64,000 nt of DNA from SIG565 sp045590755 (GCA_045590755.1 JAZNRP010000004.1:26830-90829); one strand, 5' to 3'. Shown: positions 1 to 8,868, numbered from the stretch's first letter. The notes: generated from the letters alone by a model not told the origin. Made by a program: numbers and translations.

Positions 1-2159
1 CAACCGTCTTCAAACGGCACAGAGAAAAACACAAGCGAGCCTTTATCTCGTGTAACGGTTGCAGTAAATCCGTTTTTATCACAAGTAAAGCTATTAGCCG
101 CCGTTTCGGCTAATGCTTTGCAGTCTTGTAGTGACGACTGCTCATCAAATGATATATCAGCAGTTATATCAAGCTTCGATAAAACACCCGAATACCTTTC
201 TGCTGTACTGTCATCCAATACCAAAGCCTTGAGCATTATAAGTGCCCGTTCCTTACCACTGTAATTTTCAAGGTCGCCTACAGTAATGTATTTATCGTAA
301 CTAAAGCCATAGGGTATATAGTACTGATTTTCATAAATCTTATAGTTGCCCTGTGCATCGTAATATTTATAACCCGGCATTACAGTATTACCCACAGAAT
401 CTTCGAACGGGTCTTCGCCATTCAAATTAAGCACATATTTAACCGATAAAAGATTGCGAATAGCCCAGTTGTCAGTTTCTGCCCTGCTTGCAACCGAGCG
501 TTTTTCGCCTACAAACTCATAATAATCCACAATTGATGACGGAACAACCGAGTGGAAGGCATGAATACTCGGGTAGCCTAAAAACATACCCGTATTATCA
601 GGACAGTCGTAGGTGTCGATTCGGTAATCGTCTAAGTTGGGTAAATCCACCTTGCCTTCTATCATTGAATCAATCACTACTGTGTCTATATCGTAGGAAT
701 GCTGTCTGCCCATTCCAATAAAGAATATACTGTAGATAACCGAAAAAATACAGGTAAATGAAAGCGCCACATTCCAGAAAGCCTTTCGGCGTTTTTTGAA
801 TGCCGCAAAGATTATTGCCGCCACTATAAACGCTATAACGGCAATGGCTACAGTAAGCCAAAATCTTCTTATATAGAACGGATTGGTGTTATCGGTGAAA
901 AGACCTAAGGTGTAGCCGTCCTCTGTCTTTTGCGGGAAAAGACCTATTACAAGGGCGAATGCCGCAGTAATAAAGCCTACCCAGCAAAAAGCGCCTTTCC
1001 AATTTACATCGCGGTCTTCTGCCGCAGAAACGGTTGCTAAGCACATAATAAGTATCGGCATATAGAACCATCTTGCATAGTATGACGAATTAAATGCCGA
1101 AAATACACTGTTGAGTATCGGGAAAAACGAGAAAACAAAGCTTGTACATATAACTCTCTTAATCCACTTGCCACGGTTTGCCATACAGTAGGCAAACACA
1201 CCGCTCATACTGAAAAGCGGTAACCATCCGCCAAGCGATGACCATTTAACATTAGCACCAGGGAAAAATACGGGACGAGCAGGTATATCGGGTGGGAAAA
1301 AGAAGCACTCAATAATATTAAGATAAATCTGCTCCTTGCCGTAGGTTATAGCGCCCCAGCCTGTAAGAAAATCTTCAAGTCTGCCGATTTTTGATACGGT
1401 ATAAATGGTGGGCAGTAATAAAAACGCCGCCATTAAGAGTCCTAAAACCGACTCAAAGAACATAGTAACAAAACGAGCAAAGGTAACCTTTACTGCCTTA
1501 CTTACAACGCGGATAATAAAGTATATTATGCAGAAAAACACCATGCCGAAGAAGAAAAAGAAATTCATAACGGCGGCTAAGCACACACATATAGCGAATA
1601 CGCCGCGGCGGTTTTCGGTCATTAAAAGCTCGAAAGATAGAAGCAATAGCGGGAAAATAACAATAGCTTCGTGGAACTGATTGAAAAACACATTGTATAC
1701 CGAGAAGCCGCAGAATGCGTACAGTATACCGCCAAGTCGTGCCGCATCGGGCGTATGCGTGAAGCGGCGAATATAAAGGTAAGCCGTCAGTGCCGCAAAG
1801 GCAAATTTAAGTATAAGCAGCGGTCCCATCAAATACGGCACCATCCAATTAGGGAACGGAATGGTAAGCCAGAAAAAAGGACTGCCTAAAAGATAATAGG
1901 AATAAGACCCTATAAAATTAGCGCCTAAATCGGTAAGCCAGCTCCAACCGAAATCCCCCTGTCTTACCATTTCGTGACACATCTGATAAAAAGGAATTTG
2001 CTGAACATTAAAGTCACCGTAAAATGTAAAATAGCCGTTCCCTTCAATTATAAAGGGCAGAAAAACAACGGTGGCGGTAATGAGTGCTATTAAAAAGGTG
2101 CTAAACCCCATACCCTTTGTGGGCTTCAGGGTTATTGCTTTGTTATACGAAAATCCCAT
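1..2159 (-). CDS. YfhO-family membrane glycosyltransferase, C-terminus cut by window edge
   Basis: The reading frame is open from an ATG at 2159 to the left edge (719 codons), so the C-terminus is missing. The translation has about a dozen hydrophobic segments in its first 450 residues, then a long polar region. Near residue 49 is the motif FYGDFNVQQIPFY; an Asp in the first extracytoplasmic loop is typical of GT-C fold glycosyltransferases. The order of segments fits the YfhO family (Pfam YfhO), whose studied Gram-positive members glycosylate lipoteichoic acid from undecaprenyl-phosphate sugars. The target here is unknown. It is divergent from yfbR, and no partner glycosyltransferase is visible in the window. 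Confidence 0.82.
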   Translation of the reverse strand, partial: MGFSYNKAITLKPTKGMGFSTFLIALITATVVFLPFIIEGNGYFTFYGDFNVQQIPFYQMCHEMVRQGDFGWSWLTDLGANFIGSYSYYLLGSPFFWLTIPFPNWMVPYLMGPLLILKFAFAALTAYLYIRRFTHTPDAARLGGILYAFCGFSVYNVFFNQFHEAIVIFPLLLLSFELLMTENRRGVFAICVCLAAVMNFFFFFGMVFFCIIYFIIRVVSKAVKVTFARFVTMFFESVLGLLMAAFLLLPTIYTVSKIGRLEDFLTGWGAITYGKEQIYLNIIECFFFPPDIPARPVFFPGANVKWSSLGGWLPLFSMSGVFAYCMANRGKWIKRVICTSFVFSFFPILNSVFSAFNSSYYARWFYMPILIMCLATVSAAEDRDVNWKGAFCWVGFITAAFALVIGLFPQKTEDGYTLGLFTDNTNPFYIRRFWLTVAIAVIAFIVAAIIFAAFKKRRKAFWNVALSFTCIFSVIYSIFFIGMGRQHSYDIDTVVIDSMIEGKVDLPNLDDYRIDTYDCPDNTGMFLGYPSIHAFHSVVPSSIVDYYEFVGEKRSVASRAETDNWAIRNLLSVKYVLNLNGEDPFEDSVGNTVMPGYKYYDAQGNYKIYENQYYIPYGFSYDKYITVGDLENYSGKERALIMLKALVLDDSTAERYSGVLSKLDITADISFDEQSSLQDCKALAETAANSFTCDKNGFTATVTRDKGSLVFFSVPFEDG

Positions 2160-2189
2160 ATCTTCTCTCCGCAAAAAATAATTTATTTA

Positions 2190-2217
2190 TTGATATTATA
2201 ACAGATTATGATATAAT
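2190..2217 (+). promoter_or_regulatory. Sigma-A-like promoter for yfbR
   Basis: TTGATA (2190-2195), a 16 bp spacer and a perfect TATAAT (2212-2217), about 30 bp upstream of the yfbR start codon. Confidence 0.7.
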
Positions 2218-2249
2218 ATTCAATAGTACAACATTTTTCGAGGTGTATA

Positions 2250-2825
2250 ATGAAACATCATTTTTATGCAATGCTGTCCCGTATGAAAAATATATACCGT
2301 TGGGGTTTAATGCGCAACACCAAAAGCGAAAATTTAAGTGAGCATTCACTGGAAACCGCCTATGTAGCACACGCTTTAGCCCTTATACACAACAACCGCT
2401 TTGGCGGCAATATAAATGCCGACCGCGTAGCCGTGTTGGCTATGCTTCACGATACAAGCGAAATTATAACGGGCGATATGCCAACACCCATTAAGTATTA
2501 TAACCCTAAAATAAAGAGCGTTTATAAGGAAATAGAATCTGTTGCGGAAGAAAAGCTTATTTCTATGCTGCCCGACTATCTGCAAAAGGATTTTTCTATG
2601 CTTTATAACTGCACAGATGAGCAAATGCACCGCTTTGTAAAGGCGGCAGATAAAATTTCTGCCTACATCAAATGCATTGAAGAAATGAAGATGGGAAACA
2701 ACGAGTTTTCCAAGGCTAAGGACTCAACCGAAAAACTGATACGGGAAATGAATATGCCCGAAGCCGATGTCTTTATGGATGAATTCATACCGTCGTTCTA
2801 TCTGTCCCTTGATGAACAAAACTAA
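2250..2825 (+). CDS. yfbR: 5'-deoxynucleotidase, HD superfamily (YfbR)
   Basis: A 191-residue protein matching E. coli YfbR nearly end to end, including the N-terminal LMRN..SENLSEHSL stretch, LAMLHD, TGDMPTP and the C-terminal PSFYLSLDE. YfbR removes phosphate from 2'-deoxynucleoside 5'-monophosphates in the cytosol. The residues expected to bind metal and substrate are present: R17, W18, H32, H67-D68 and D134. The start has a GAGGTG ribosome binding site at 2239-2244. It is a single-gene unit, ending in a terminator shared with the convergent lipoprotein gene. Confidence 0.93.
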   Translation: MKHHFYAMLSRMKNIYRWGLMRNTKSENLSEHSLETAYVAHALALIHNNRFGGNINADRVAVLAMLHDTSEIITGDMPTPIKYYNPKIKSVYKEIESVAEEKLISMLPDYLQKDFSMLYNCTDEQMHRFVKAADKISAYIKCIEEMKMGNNEFSKAKDSTEKLIREMNMPEADVFMDEFIPSFYLSLDEQN

Positions 2826-2830
2826 ACAAT

Positions 2831-2857
2831 AAAAACCCGACTGCTTGTCGGGTTTTT
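2831..2857. terminator. Bidirectional intrinsic terminator between yfbR and the lipoprotein gene
   Basis: An 11 bp perfect stem (AAAAACCCGAC / GTCGGGTTTTT) with a 5-nt loop and T-runs on both strands, between two convergent genes. Confidence 0.88.
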
Positions 2858-3800
2858 AATTTTCTATTTTTTCTTTGCTAAAGGTAGTAGCGGTACATAC
2901 GGGTAGCCTCAAATTGTATTTACCGCCTTTAAGGCTGATATCTTGGTTTGCCCCATCTAAAACAGGGTACACCGTACGGTCCTTGTTCATTTCTTTGGTA
3001 GTTAAATTGAAATATTTATATCTGGGCGTTTCACCGCCTGTATCATCCCAGGTCACATCCAATTCATACCACTCACCCGAAATTTCCACTATATTCCACA
3101 TATGCGATGTTTCATCGCTGATTCCTTTTACAAGCGAACAATTAATACCCGCCCGCTTACACAACAGCTGCATAGCGCGTGAATACCCTTCACAAACCGC
3201 CTTGCCGTTAACTAACGCTCCTACTACTGTATATCTTGTATACACGCCGTCGGCGGTATAGGTAACATTATTACATAAATAGTCGTGAAAATACCGTTCT
3301 TTTTGAAAATATGACATACCTTCGGTTTCGGCCAAGATGCTCTCTAACTTTTTCTCCAATGCCGCTTCAAAAGAAGCACGGGCAGTTTCGTCCATATTAT
3401 ATTTAATCTCAATATAAAATTTTTCTTGATTTACAGAATAAGTCGTATATTCACCGCTAAGCCAAAAAAGCTCAGGGTGGTCAACCGACACACTTAAAAA
3501 CGCTATGTTAACATTTTCTTTAAGCCCGTTTTCATCATCGGTCAGGTACACTTTACCTTCATTCATATCAAGCACAGCGTTCAGTATTTTATTGTAAATG
3601 TCCCGTTGCGCATCATTTAACAGATTATAGCAATAGTCATAAACTCCGCCTTGGGAAAGCGTTTCTTCTGTTTTTTCTTGCGTGGATGAGTTTTGATTGG
3701 TTAAATCGGAAGGAATATCATTTTGGGGTGCATTACCGCCATAACAAGCCGAAAAGGTCAGCATTGCTAAAACTATAAAAACGCTAAGCAGCCCTTTCAT
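2856..3800 (-). CDS. Lipoprotein with transglutaminase-like domain
   Basis: The N-terminus is a lipoprotein signal (MKGLLSVFIVLAMLTFSAC; lipidated C19), followed by a Ser/Thr/Gln-rich linker. The C-terminal half carries a transglutaminase/protease-like core: Cys in AVCEGYS (C203), His in SHMWN (H233) and Asp in LDVTWDD (D248), spaced as a Cys-His-Asp triad. In Clostridia such surface proteins are usually uncharacterised; a peptidase or cross-linking role is possible. It follows an anchored protein gene by 11 bp and is probably co-transcribed with it. The ribosome binding site AGGGTGG lies in that gap. Confidence 0.85.
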   Translation of the reverse strand: MKGLLSVFIVLAMLTFSACYGGNAPQNDIPSDLTNQNSSTQEKTEETLSQGGVYDYCYNLLNDAQRDIYNKILNAVLDMNEGKVYLTDDENGLKENVNIAFLSVSVDHPELFWLSGEYTTYSVNQEKFYIEIKYNMDETARASFEAALEKKLESILAETEGMSYFQKERYFHDYLCNNVTYTADGVYTRYTVVGALVNGKAVCEGYSRAMQLLCKRAGINCSLVKGISDETSHMWNIVEISGEWYELDVTWDDTGGETPRYKYFNLTTKEMNKDRTVYPVLDGANQDISLKGGKYNLRLPVCTATTFSKEKIEN

Positions 3801-3811
3801 TGTCTACCACC

Positions 3812-4420
3812 CTAATTCACAAAACTTACATTCCTGCATATTTTCGGCAGCGGCTCTATATACGGGTAACCGCTTGGAAAATTAAGCTCGGTTGTTGTAT
3901 TCTTTATTATATACAACAAATCGTTTTTTGAAAAGCCGTTTTTTGATATTTTTTGGAGCATTACAGAAATTACCTGTCTTTTATCTACCTGTTTATTTTG
4001 CAGTAAATCAGTAACCTGAACGCCCGTATAACGCAAAAGCGAACCTTCGAGTTCCATTTCAATGCCGCCAAATCGGTCTATAAGCTCGGCAAGAAAAATA
4101 TAGTCGGTATCAACGGTATAAGTAACTGTGTAGCCGTAATCAAGTACACTCTGCTTTACTGTTTTTGTGTCAAATAGTATGACCGATATTTTTTCTTCGT
4201 AAAAATCCAGATTTAGAAATACACTGCCACCCCCTGTAAAACGAAATAATATTCCTGCAGTATCGGGCGGTGTCTGACTGTAATAGGGTACGCCCGGTGC
4301 CTTGTTATCTGCAACCCTTTCGTTGTCAGAGATACCTAAATATGTCATAGCCGACATTATAGCCGCTGTTATAACAACCGCAGACAACACATATAATGCT
4401 GTACGAAATTTGCCTTTCAA
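3812..4420 (-). CDS. Membrane-anchored protein with faint LytR-CpsA-Psr-like character
   Basis: A 202-residue protein with one N-terminal membrane segment (about residues 8-28) and an extracytoplasmic domain. The stretch IDRFGGIEMELEG (from residue 114), followed by a G..L and K..RQ pattern, recalls the LytR-CpsA-Psr (LCP) domain, whose enzymes attach undecaprenyl-linked polymers to the wall. The Arg/Asp-rich N-terminal LCP motif is not visible and the domain is short, so this may be a degenerate or only distant member. It is the first gene of a two-gene unit with the transglutaminase-like lipoprotein. The function is not established. Confidence 0.5.
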   Translation of the reverse strand: MKGKFRTALYVLSAVVITAAIMSAMTYLGISDNERVADNKAPGVPYYSQTPPDTAGILFRFTGGGSVFLNLDFYEEKISVILFDTKTVKQSVLDYGYTVTYTVDTDYIFLAELIDRFGGIEMELEGSLLRYTGVQVTDLLQNKQVDKRQVISVMLQKISKNGFSKNDLLYIIKNTTTELNFPSGYPYIEPLPKICRNVSFVN

Positions 4421-4486
4421 CTATAAGCACCACCTTAACAATATGAGTATTAACAAAGTAAATGGCGCTTATTCATATATTAACCG

Positions 4487-4515
4487 TTTACAAAAAAACA
4501 ATGCTTTGATATAAT
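4487..4515 (+). promoter_or_regulatory. Sigma-A-like promoter for the small membrane protein
   Basis: TTTACA (4487-4492), a 17 bp spacer and TATAAT (4510-4515), about 30 bp upstream of the ATG at 4547. Confidence 0.7.
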
Positions 4516-4546
4516 AAATACAAAGAACATTGAAAGGAAATCTTAA

Positions 4547-4807
4547 ATGACTGAAAAAACAATTAAAAGTAAAAATATTAAGCTTCGTAACCTTTTTCGC
4601 GTATTAGCTATAATTGTAGCCGTAGCAGGTATTGCTTTAGGCATTTATTTCGGCTTTGATGAAATTACCACAATCAGCCTTGTTTCCAAAGCCCCCGTGA
4701 CCGAAACTGTATTTGAACTGTGGCGCGCTTTTATTTTCTGGTTTTCGGGTCTTAATTCTGCTCTTTGCCTTTTTGCAGTATCAAAGGTGTTTGAAACTAA
4801 AAAATAA
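4547..4807 (+). CDS. Small two-pass membrane protein, unknown function
   Basis: An 86-residue protein with two hydrophobic segments, about residues 17-36 and 60-80, joined by a short acidic/polar loop; the N-terminus is Lys-rich and so probably cytoplasmic. I do not recognise a family. The gene is well formed: a good promoter, a GAAAGGAAA ribosome binding site just upstream and an intrinsic terminator downstream, forming a single-gene unit. Nothing in the neighbours points to its role. Confidence 0.7.
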   Translation: MTEKTIKSKNIKLRNLFRVLAIIVAVAGIALGIYFGFDEITTISLVSKAPVTETVFELWRAFIFWFSGLNSALCLFAVSKVFETKK

Positions 4808-4821
4808 AAAAGAAAACAATA

Positions 4822-4860
4822 AAGGGAAGATATCTAACCGTGATATCTTCCCTTATTTTT
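4822..4860 (+). terminator. Intrinsic terminator after the small membrane protein
   Basis: A 13 bp perfect stem (AAGGGAAGATATC / GATATCTTCCCTT) with a 7-nt loop, followed by TATTTTTT. It can also serve the convergent degV gene. Confidence 0.88.
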
Positions 4861-5723
4861 TATCTTTCGTTTGCAACGAAGAAAAGCGCTAATGTACCGG
4901 GGCCCGAGTGGGCGCCGATTACGGGGCCTACATCGGTAATAATTTCGGTGCTGCGTTTGTATTCATCCTTAATTATCTTGGCTAATGCATTAGCATCATC
5001 AATACAGTCGCCATGTGAAATGTATATTGTCTTATCACCGAGAATATCGGCAGTTTTTATTTTTTCGGCAAGAGCAGCTATTGCCGCGCGTCTGCCGCGC
5101 ACCTTGCTGACACTTACAAGATGGCCTTCGTCATCCATATGAAGTATCGGCTTTATACCGAGCACACCGCCGACAAATGCGACAGTTGGACTTACTCTGC
5201 CGCCGCGCTTTAGGTAAACTAAATCGTCAACCGTAAACCACAAGGCAATTTTAAGCCGCAGCTTTTCTACATATTCAACTATCTGCTGTGCTGTAGCGCC
5301 CGCCGCCTTTTGCTTTACTGCAAGGTATACCAGTAAGCCGTAGCCGGCTGACGCCGCAAGTGAATCCACGGTGTAAACCTTATTATCGGTATACTTTTCA
5401 TTAAGCTCCTCTGCCGCCTGAGCCGCAGAATTGTATGTGGTGCTAAGTCCTGAAGAAAAACCAATGTACATAACATCGTTACCGTTTTTAAGTTCATTTT
5501 CAAAAAACTCGATAAAGGTATGTGTATTTATTGCCGATGTTTTTGCGGTTTTACCGTTTCGCATCTCGTCATAAAATTCCTTAGGGTCAATTTCACTGTT
5601 AAGATAAATTTTTTCCGAATCGGTAAACATAAGGCTAAGCTCGGCGCGCTTTACGCCCCAGCTTTCCAGCGTTTCTTTTTTAATGTCGCAGGCTGAGTCT
5701 GCAAGAATAACATAATTTTTCAT
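4860..5723 (-). CDS. DegV family fatty-acid-binding protein
   Basis: The 287-residue protein from the ATG at 5723 (MKNYVILADSACD) has the DegV features: the opening DSACD, SSGLSTTYNSA near residue 90, VDSLAASAGYGLLV, and a C-terminal HSGPGTLALFF. DegV/FakB proteins bind a fatty acid; FakB hands it to the FakA kinase for phosphorylation. No fakA lies nearby, so the role is inferred. The frame extends upstream to 5822, but those 33 residues do not look like DegV, so the later start is preferred. The upstream region carries repeated TCTAC/GTAGA half-sites shared with the divergent regulator. Confidence 0.9.
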   Translation of the reverse strand: MKNYVILADSACDIKKETLESWGVKRAELSLMFTDSEKIYLNSEIDPKEFYDEMRNGKTAKTSAINTHTFIEFFENELKNGNDVMYIGFSSGLSTTYNSAAQAAEELNEKYTDNKVYTVDSLAASAGYGLLVYLAVKQKAAGATAQQIVEYVEKLRLKIALWFTVDDLVYLKRGGRVSPTVAFVGGVLGIKPILHMDDEGHLVSVSKVRGRRAAIAALAEKIKTADILGDKTIYISHGDCIDDANALAKIIKDEYKRSTEIITDVGPVIGAHSGPGTLALFFVANER

Positions 5724-5767
5724 ATTTATCACCGAAGATATTATATTATAGTTTTTATTAAAATTCA

Positions 5768-5848
5768 CTCTACAAAGGTATTTGCTTGCAATACTGTTAG
5801 TTCCAGTGCTGTAGAGTGGCAATTCTACAGTCTACCCACAGTAGAATT
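5768..5848. promoter_or_regulatory. Cluster of TCTAC/GTAGA dyads between degV and the XRE regulator
   Basis: Half-sites occur at 5768-5772, 5811-5815, 5824-5828, 5831-5835 and 5841-5845. They form two overlapping dyads: CTGTAGA-N8-TCTACAG (5809-5830) and AATTCTAC-N12-GTAGAATT (5821-5848). The 5768 copy lies upstream of the degV start. Their position suggests an operator region; the protein that binds is not known. Confidence 0.5.
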
Positions 5849-5875
5849 ATTAAAAATTTATTCAATATTTAGGCG

Positions 5876-5904
5876 TTGATTTTTAATAGCACTTATGGTA
5901 AAAT
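5876..5904 (+). promoter_or_regulatory. Sigma-A-like promoter for the XRE regulator
   Basis: TTGATT (5876-5881), a 17 bp spacer and TAAAAT (5899-5904), just upstream of the GAGGTGA ribosome binding site. Confidence 0.68.
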
Positions 5905-5925
5905 ATGTGTGTCGAGGTGAAGAAA

Positions 5926-6522
5926 ATGCAAGATATAAAGGCAATTATCGCTAAAAATATATCAACTCTACGGCAGGAAGAGGGGCTAACTCAGCTTGAA
6001 CTTGCCGAAAAACTGAACTATTCCGATAAAGCAGTTTCAAAGTGGGAACGCGGTGAATCGATACCCGATGTTACGGTTCTGCTTGAAATAGCAAAGCTGT
6101 TCGGTGTAACGCTTGATTACCTCGTACAAAGTGAGCATAAAAGCGAGATTAAGAAAATCAGAAATCTGCGTATAATTCATAACCACGCCTTTATTACAGG
6201 TATCAGTATTGCGCTTGTGTGGTTGATTGCGGCGCTTTGCTTTGTGGTTATTGACTCTACCGTTACCACCAAACTTCATTGGCTTACCTTCCTTTATGCC
6301 GTACCCGTTTCCTTTATTGTGTGGTTGATATTTAATTCCATATGGTTTAACAGCCGCCGCAATTTTGCGATAATAACGCTGCTTGTGTGGTCGTGCCTTG
6401 CCGCATTTTACATATCGTTTTTAGTTTTTGGCAAAAACCTATGGCTTATATTTATACTCGGCGTTCCCGCACAATTAATAATTCTGATGTGGTCGCGAAT
6501 AAAGGGTAAAAAACAGAAATAA
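5926..6522 (+). CDS. XRE-family transcriptional regulator with C-terminal membrane domain
   Basis: The N-terminal 60 residues are a classic Cro/CI helix-turn-helix (TLRQEEGLTQLELAEKLNYS, then SDKAVSKWERGESIPDVTVL). Four hydrophobic segments follow, so this is a DNA-binding protein tied to the membrane. The ATG at 5926 is chosen because GAGGTGA at 5914-5920 lies 5 nt upstream; the in-frame ATG at 5905 has no ribosome binding site. The TCTAC/GTAGA dyads beside its promoter are plausible autoregulatory or degV operators. The signal sensed by the membrane part is unknown. Confidence 0.88.
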   Translation: MQDIKAIIAKNISTLRQEEGLTQLELAEKLNYSDKAVSKWERGESIPDVTVLLEIAKLFGVTLDYLVQSEHKSEIKKIRNLRIIHNHAFITGISIALVWLIAALCFVVIDSTVTTKLHWLTFLYAVPVSFIVWLIFNSIWFNSRRNFAIITLLVWSCLAAFYISFLVFGKNLWLIFILGVPAQLIILMWSRIKGKKQK

Positions 6523-6527
6523 AAATG

Positions 6528-6566
6528 AAAGGTTGTCCGACTGTTCAGTCGGGCAACCTTTTTTAT
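6528..6566 (+). terminator. Intrinsic terminator after the XRE regulator
   Basis: A stem of about 15 bp (AAAGGTTGTCCGACT / AGTCGGGCAACCTTT, one wobble) followed by TTTT; shared with the convergent malQ gene. Confidence 0.87.
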
Positions 6567-8023
6567 ATTCTGCCGTAAAGATGGGTAAGCTCATATAGTC
6601 TGTTACCTTGCAGCATATCAAATTCTTGACGACTCATACGCCATACCCAGTTGCCGCCCAAGGTTGACGGCACATTAATTCTGCCGTCTTCTCCCTTAGC
6701 GAGTATATCGGGCATCATTAAAATACAGGTATCGGCTACCGAGCCTAAAGCCGCCCGCATCATAGCGTCGGCTAAGCCGTCTTTACTTGACGCCAAATAT
6801 TTTTGCGCGTGAAGAACGGTAGGCTCTGTTACTTCATCCACCCAACCGAGCACCGTATTATTGTCGTGTGTTCCTGTGTACACAACACAGTTTTTGGGGT
6901 AATTGTGCGGCAGATAGTCGCTTTCTTCCCTTGTGTCAAAGGCAAACTGTAGCACCTTCATACCGGGAAAGCCGCTTTCTTTAAGCATTTCTCTGACGCC
7001 GTCGGTCAGAAAACCTAAATCTTCGGCTATTACGGGCATATTCCCCAGTTCTTCATACATCGCGTCAAAAAATTTCATACCGGGTCCCTTCACCCAACTA
7101 CCCGTTTCGGCGGTAGCGCTGCCAAAGGGGATTGAATAAAAGGCTTCAAAGCCACGGAAATGGTCTATTCTTACAATGTCATACATTTTAAAGGAAGCAC
7201 CCAGTCGCTTTTTCCACCAAGCAAAATTATCTTCCGCCATCTTTTCCCAGTTATATAGCGGATTGCCCCAAAGCTGACCTGTGCTTGAAAACGCATCGGG
7301 CGGGCAACCCGCAACCGATACGGGCATTAAATTTTCATCAAGTAAAAACTGTTCGGGGGAGCCCCAGACATCCGCCGAATCAAAGGCTACATATATTGGA
7401 ATATCGCCTATAATTTTAATGCCGTTTTCGTTGGCGTAGCTTTTAAGCTCCAACCACTGCCCCATAAATTTGTACTGCAAAAATTTATAAAAATTAACCG
7501 AGTCGGTATGCTCTTTTTTTATCGCATCTATCAATTCGCTACTGCATCTGCGGTATTTTTCCTTCCACTCGTCTGTAGGTCTGTCGTTATGGAGATTTTT
7601 AAGCGTCATAAAAACGGCATACTCATCCAACCAAAAGCTGTTTTCAAGACAGAAATTACTGTAATTTTCATCGGCTCTAAAGCGCGAAAAGGCAATTCTT
7701 AATAATTTAAAGCGGTTGTAATAAAGAAATTCATAATCTACAGTGTCATCATTTTTACTGTACTCGGCTATTTCTTCTAAAGACAATAAGCCCTCATAAC
7801 AGATTTTATCTAAATCAATAAAATAGGGGTTTCCCGCAAAGGAGGAAAAGGTCTGATAAGGCGAGTCACCGTAGCTTGTGGGACCGAGTGGCAATATCTG
7901 CCAATAGGTTTGTCCCGCACTTTTCAGATAATCTACAAATTTATAAGCCGCCGTACCAAAGGTACCTATGCCGTACGGTGACGGTAAAGAAAATATCGGC
8001 ATTAAAATTCCGCTTTTGCGCAT
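6563..8023 (-). CDS. malQ: 4-alpha-glucanotransferase (GH77 amylomaltase)
   Basis: From the ATG at 8023 (MRKSGILMPIFSLPSPYGIGTFG) the protein is 486 residues, normal for bacterial MalQ. It moves alpha-1,4-glucan segments between maltodextrins in the cytosol. GH77 landmarks are present: LPLGPTSYGDSPYQ near the N-terminus, the nucleophile region VRIDHFRGF, the acid/base region VIAEDLGFLT and GTHDNNTVLGW. A frame extension to 8113 overlaps the upstream permease gene and lacks family character. The AGGGGT ribosome binding site and the 5 bp gap after the permease stop show it belongs to the importer operon, consistent with processing imported maltodextrins. Confidence 0.93.
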   Translation of the reverse strand: MRKSGILMPIFSLPSPYGIGTFGTAAYKFVDYLKSAGQTYWQILPLGPTSYGDSPYQTFSSFAGNPYFIDLDKICYEGLLSLEEIAEYSKNDDTVDYEFLYYNRFKLLRIAFSRFRADENYSNFCLENSFWLDEYAVFMTLKNLHNDRPTDEWKEKYRRCSSELIDAIKKEHTDSVNFYKFLQYKFMGQWLELKSYANENGIKIIGDIPIYVAFDSADVWGSPEQFLLDENLMPVSVAGCPPDAFSSTGQLWGNPLYNWEKMAEDNFAWWKKRLGASFKMYDIVRIDHFRGFEAFYSIPFGSATAETGSWVKGPGMKFFDAMYEELGNMPVIAEDLGFLTDGVREMLKESGFPGMKVLQFAFDTREESDYLPHNYPKNCVVYTGTHDNNTVLGWVDEVTEPTVLHAQKYLASSKDGLADAMMRAALGSVADTCILMMPDILAKGEDGRINVPSTLGGNWVWRMSRQEFDMLQGNRLYELTHLYGRI

Positions 8024-8028
8024 AACAG

Positions 8029-8868
8029 TTACCCCTTTACTGCACCCGATAAAACACCCTTTATAATATGCTTTTGGCCAAAGAAATAAAGCACGACAAT
8101 CGGAATTAAGCAAAGCATTATAAGCGCCATTGTAGCGCCGTAATCCACCCTGCCGTAGCTACCCTGTAAAAACTGAATGTGTATCGGTATGGTCATATAT
8201 TTTGTTCTGTCAAGCACTAAATACGGTAGCAGATAATCGTTCCAAATCCACATTATTTGTAAAATACCAACCGAAACATAGGTCGATTTCATAATGGGCG
8301 CGTCTATAAGAAAAAAAGTCTGCAAGGTATTGCAACCGTCTATTGTTGCGGCTTGTTCAATTTCCATAGGTATACCCTTTACAAAACCGCTGAACAAAAA
8401 TACCGCAAGTCCCGCGCCGAAACCCAGATAAATAATGGGTATGGTGAACGGCGTATTAAGAGATAATCGGTCGGCAGTTTTAGAAAGCGTAAACATAACC
8501 ATCTGAAAGGGTACTACCATAGAGAAAATGCAGAAATAGTATACCGCACGGCAAAAATAAGAATTTACGCGGTGTATATACCAAGCCGCCATCGATGTGC
8601 ACAGTAGTATGAGCGCCACCGACAGAACTGTTATTATTATACTATAAAAAATCGAATAATAAAAGGGGTAATTACCGTAAGTAATTCCGTTTGTGTAATT
8701 ATCTGCTCCCACAAAGGAAAGAGAGTCGGGTAGCGAAAAGGGTGTGAGCGCTATTGCATCACTTTTTTTAAAGGAATTTATAAGCACAATTACTATAGGC
8801 AGCACCCATATAGCCGACAGTAAGGAAAAGATTACTGAGAGTGTTGGAAAACGGAATCTCTTTTTCAT
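8029..8868 (-). CDS. Sugar ABC transporter permease (MalG-type)
   Basis: A 279-residue membrane protein with six hydrophobic segments. The EAA loop EIEQAATIDGCNTLQTFFLIDAP, near residue 185, is where the ATPase subunit docks. The size and the short N-terminal segment fit the MalG/AraQ side of type I carbohydrate importers. Its ATG shares one base with the stop of the preceding permease (TAATG), indicating translational coupling. It forms the channel with its partner and receives sugar from the lipoprotein encoded first in the operon. Confidence 0.9.
   Translation of the reverse strand: MKKRFRFPTLSVIFSLLSAIWVLPIVIVLINSFKKSDAIALTPFSLPDSLSFVGADNYTNGITYGNYPFYYSIFYSIIITVLSVALILLCTSMAAWYIHRVNSYFCRAVYYFCIFSMVVPFQMVMFTLSKTADRLSLNTPFTIPIIYLGFGAGLAVFLFSGFVKGIPMEIEQAATIDGCNTLQTFFLIDAPIMKSTYVSVGILQIMWIWNDYLLPYLVLDRTKYMTIPIHIQFLQGSYGRVDYGATMALIMLCLIPIVVLYFFGQKHIIKGVLSGAVKG

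Noticed and set aside
4840..5142. A 100-residue plus-strand frame opposite degV.
   Set aside because: It lies wholly antisense to a well-conserved gene and begins inside the terminator hairpin.
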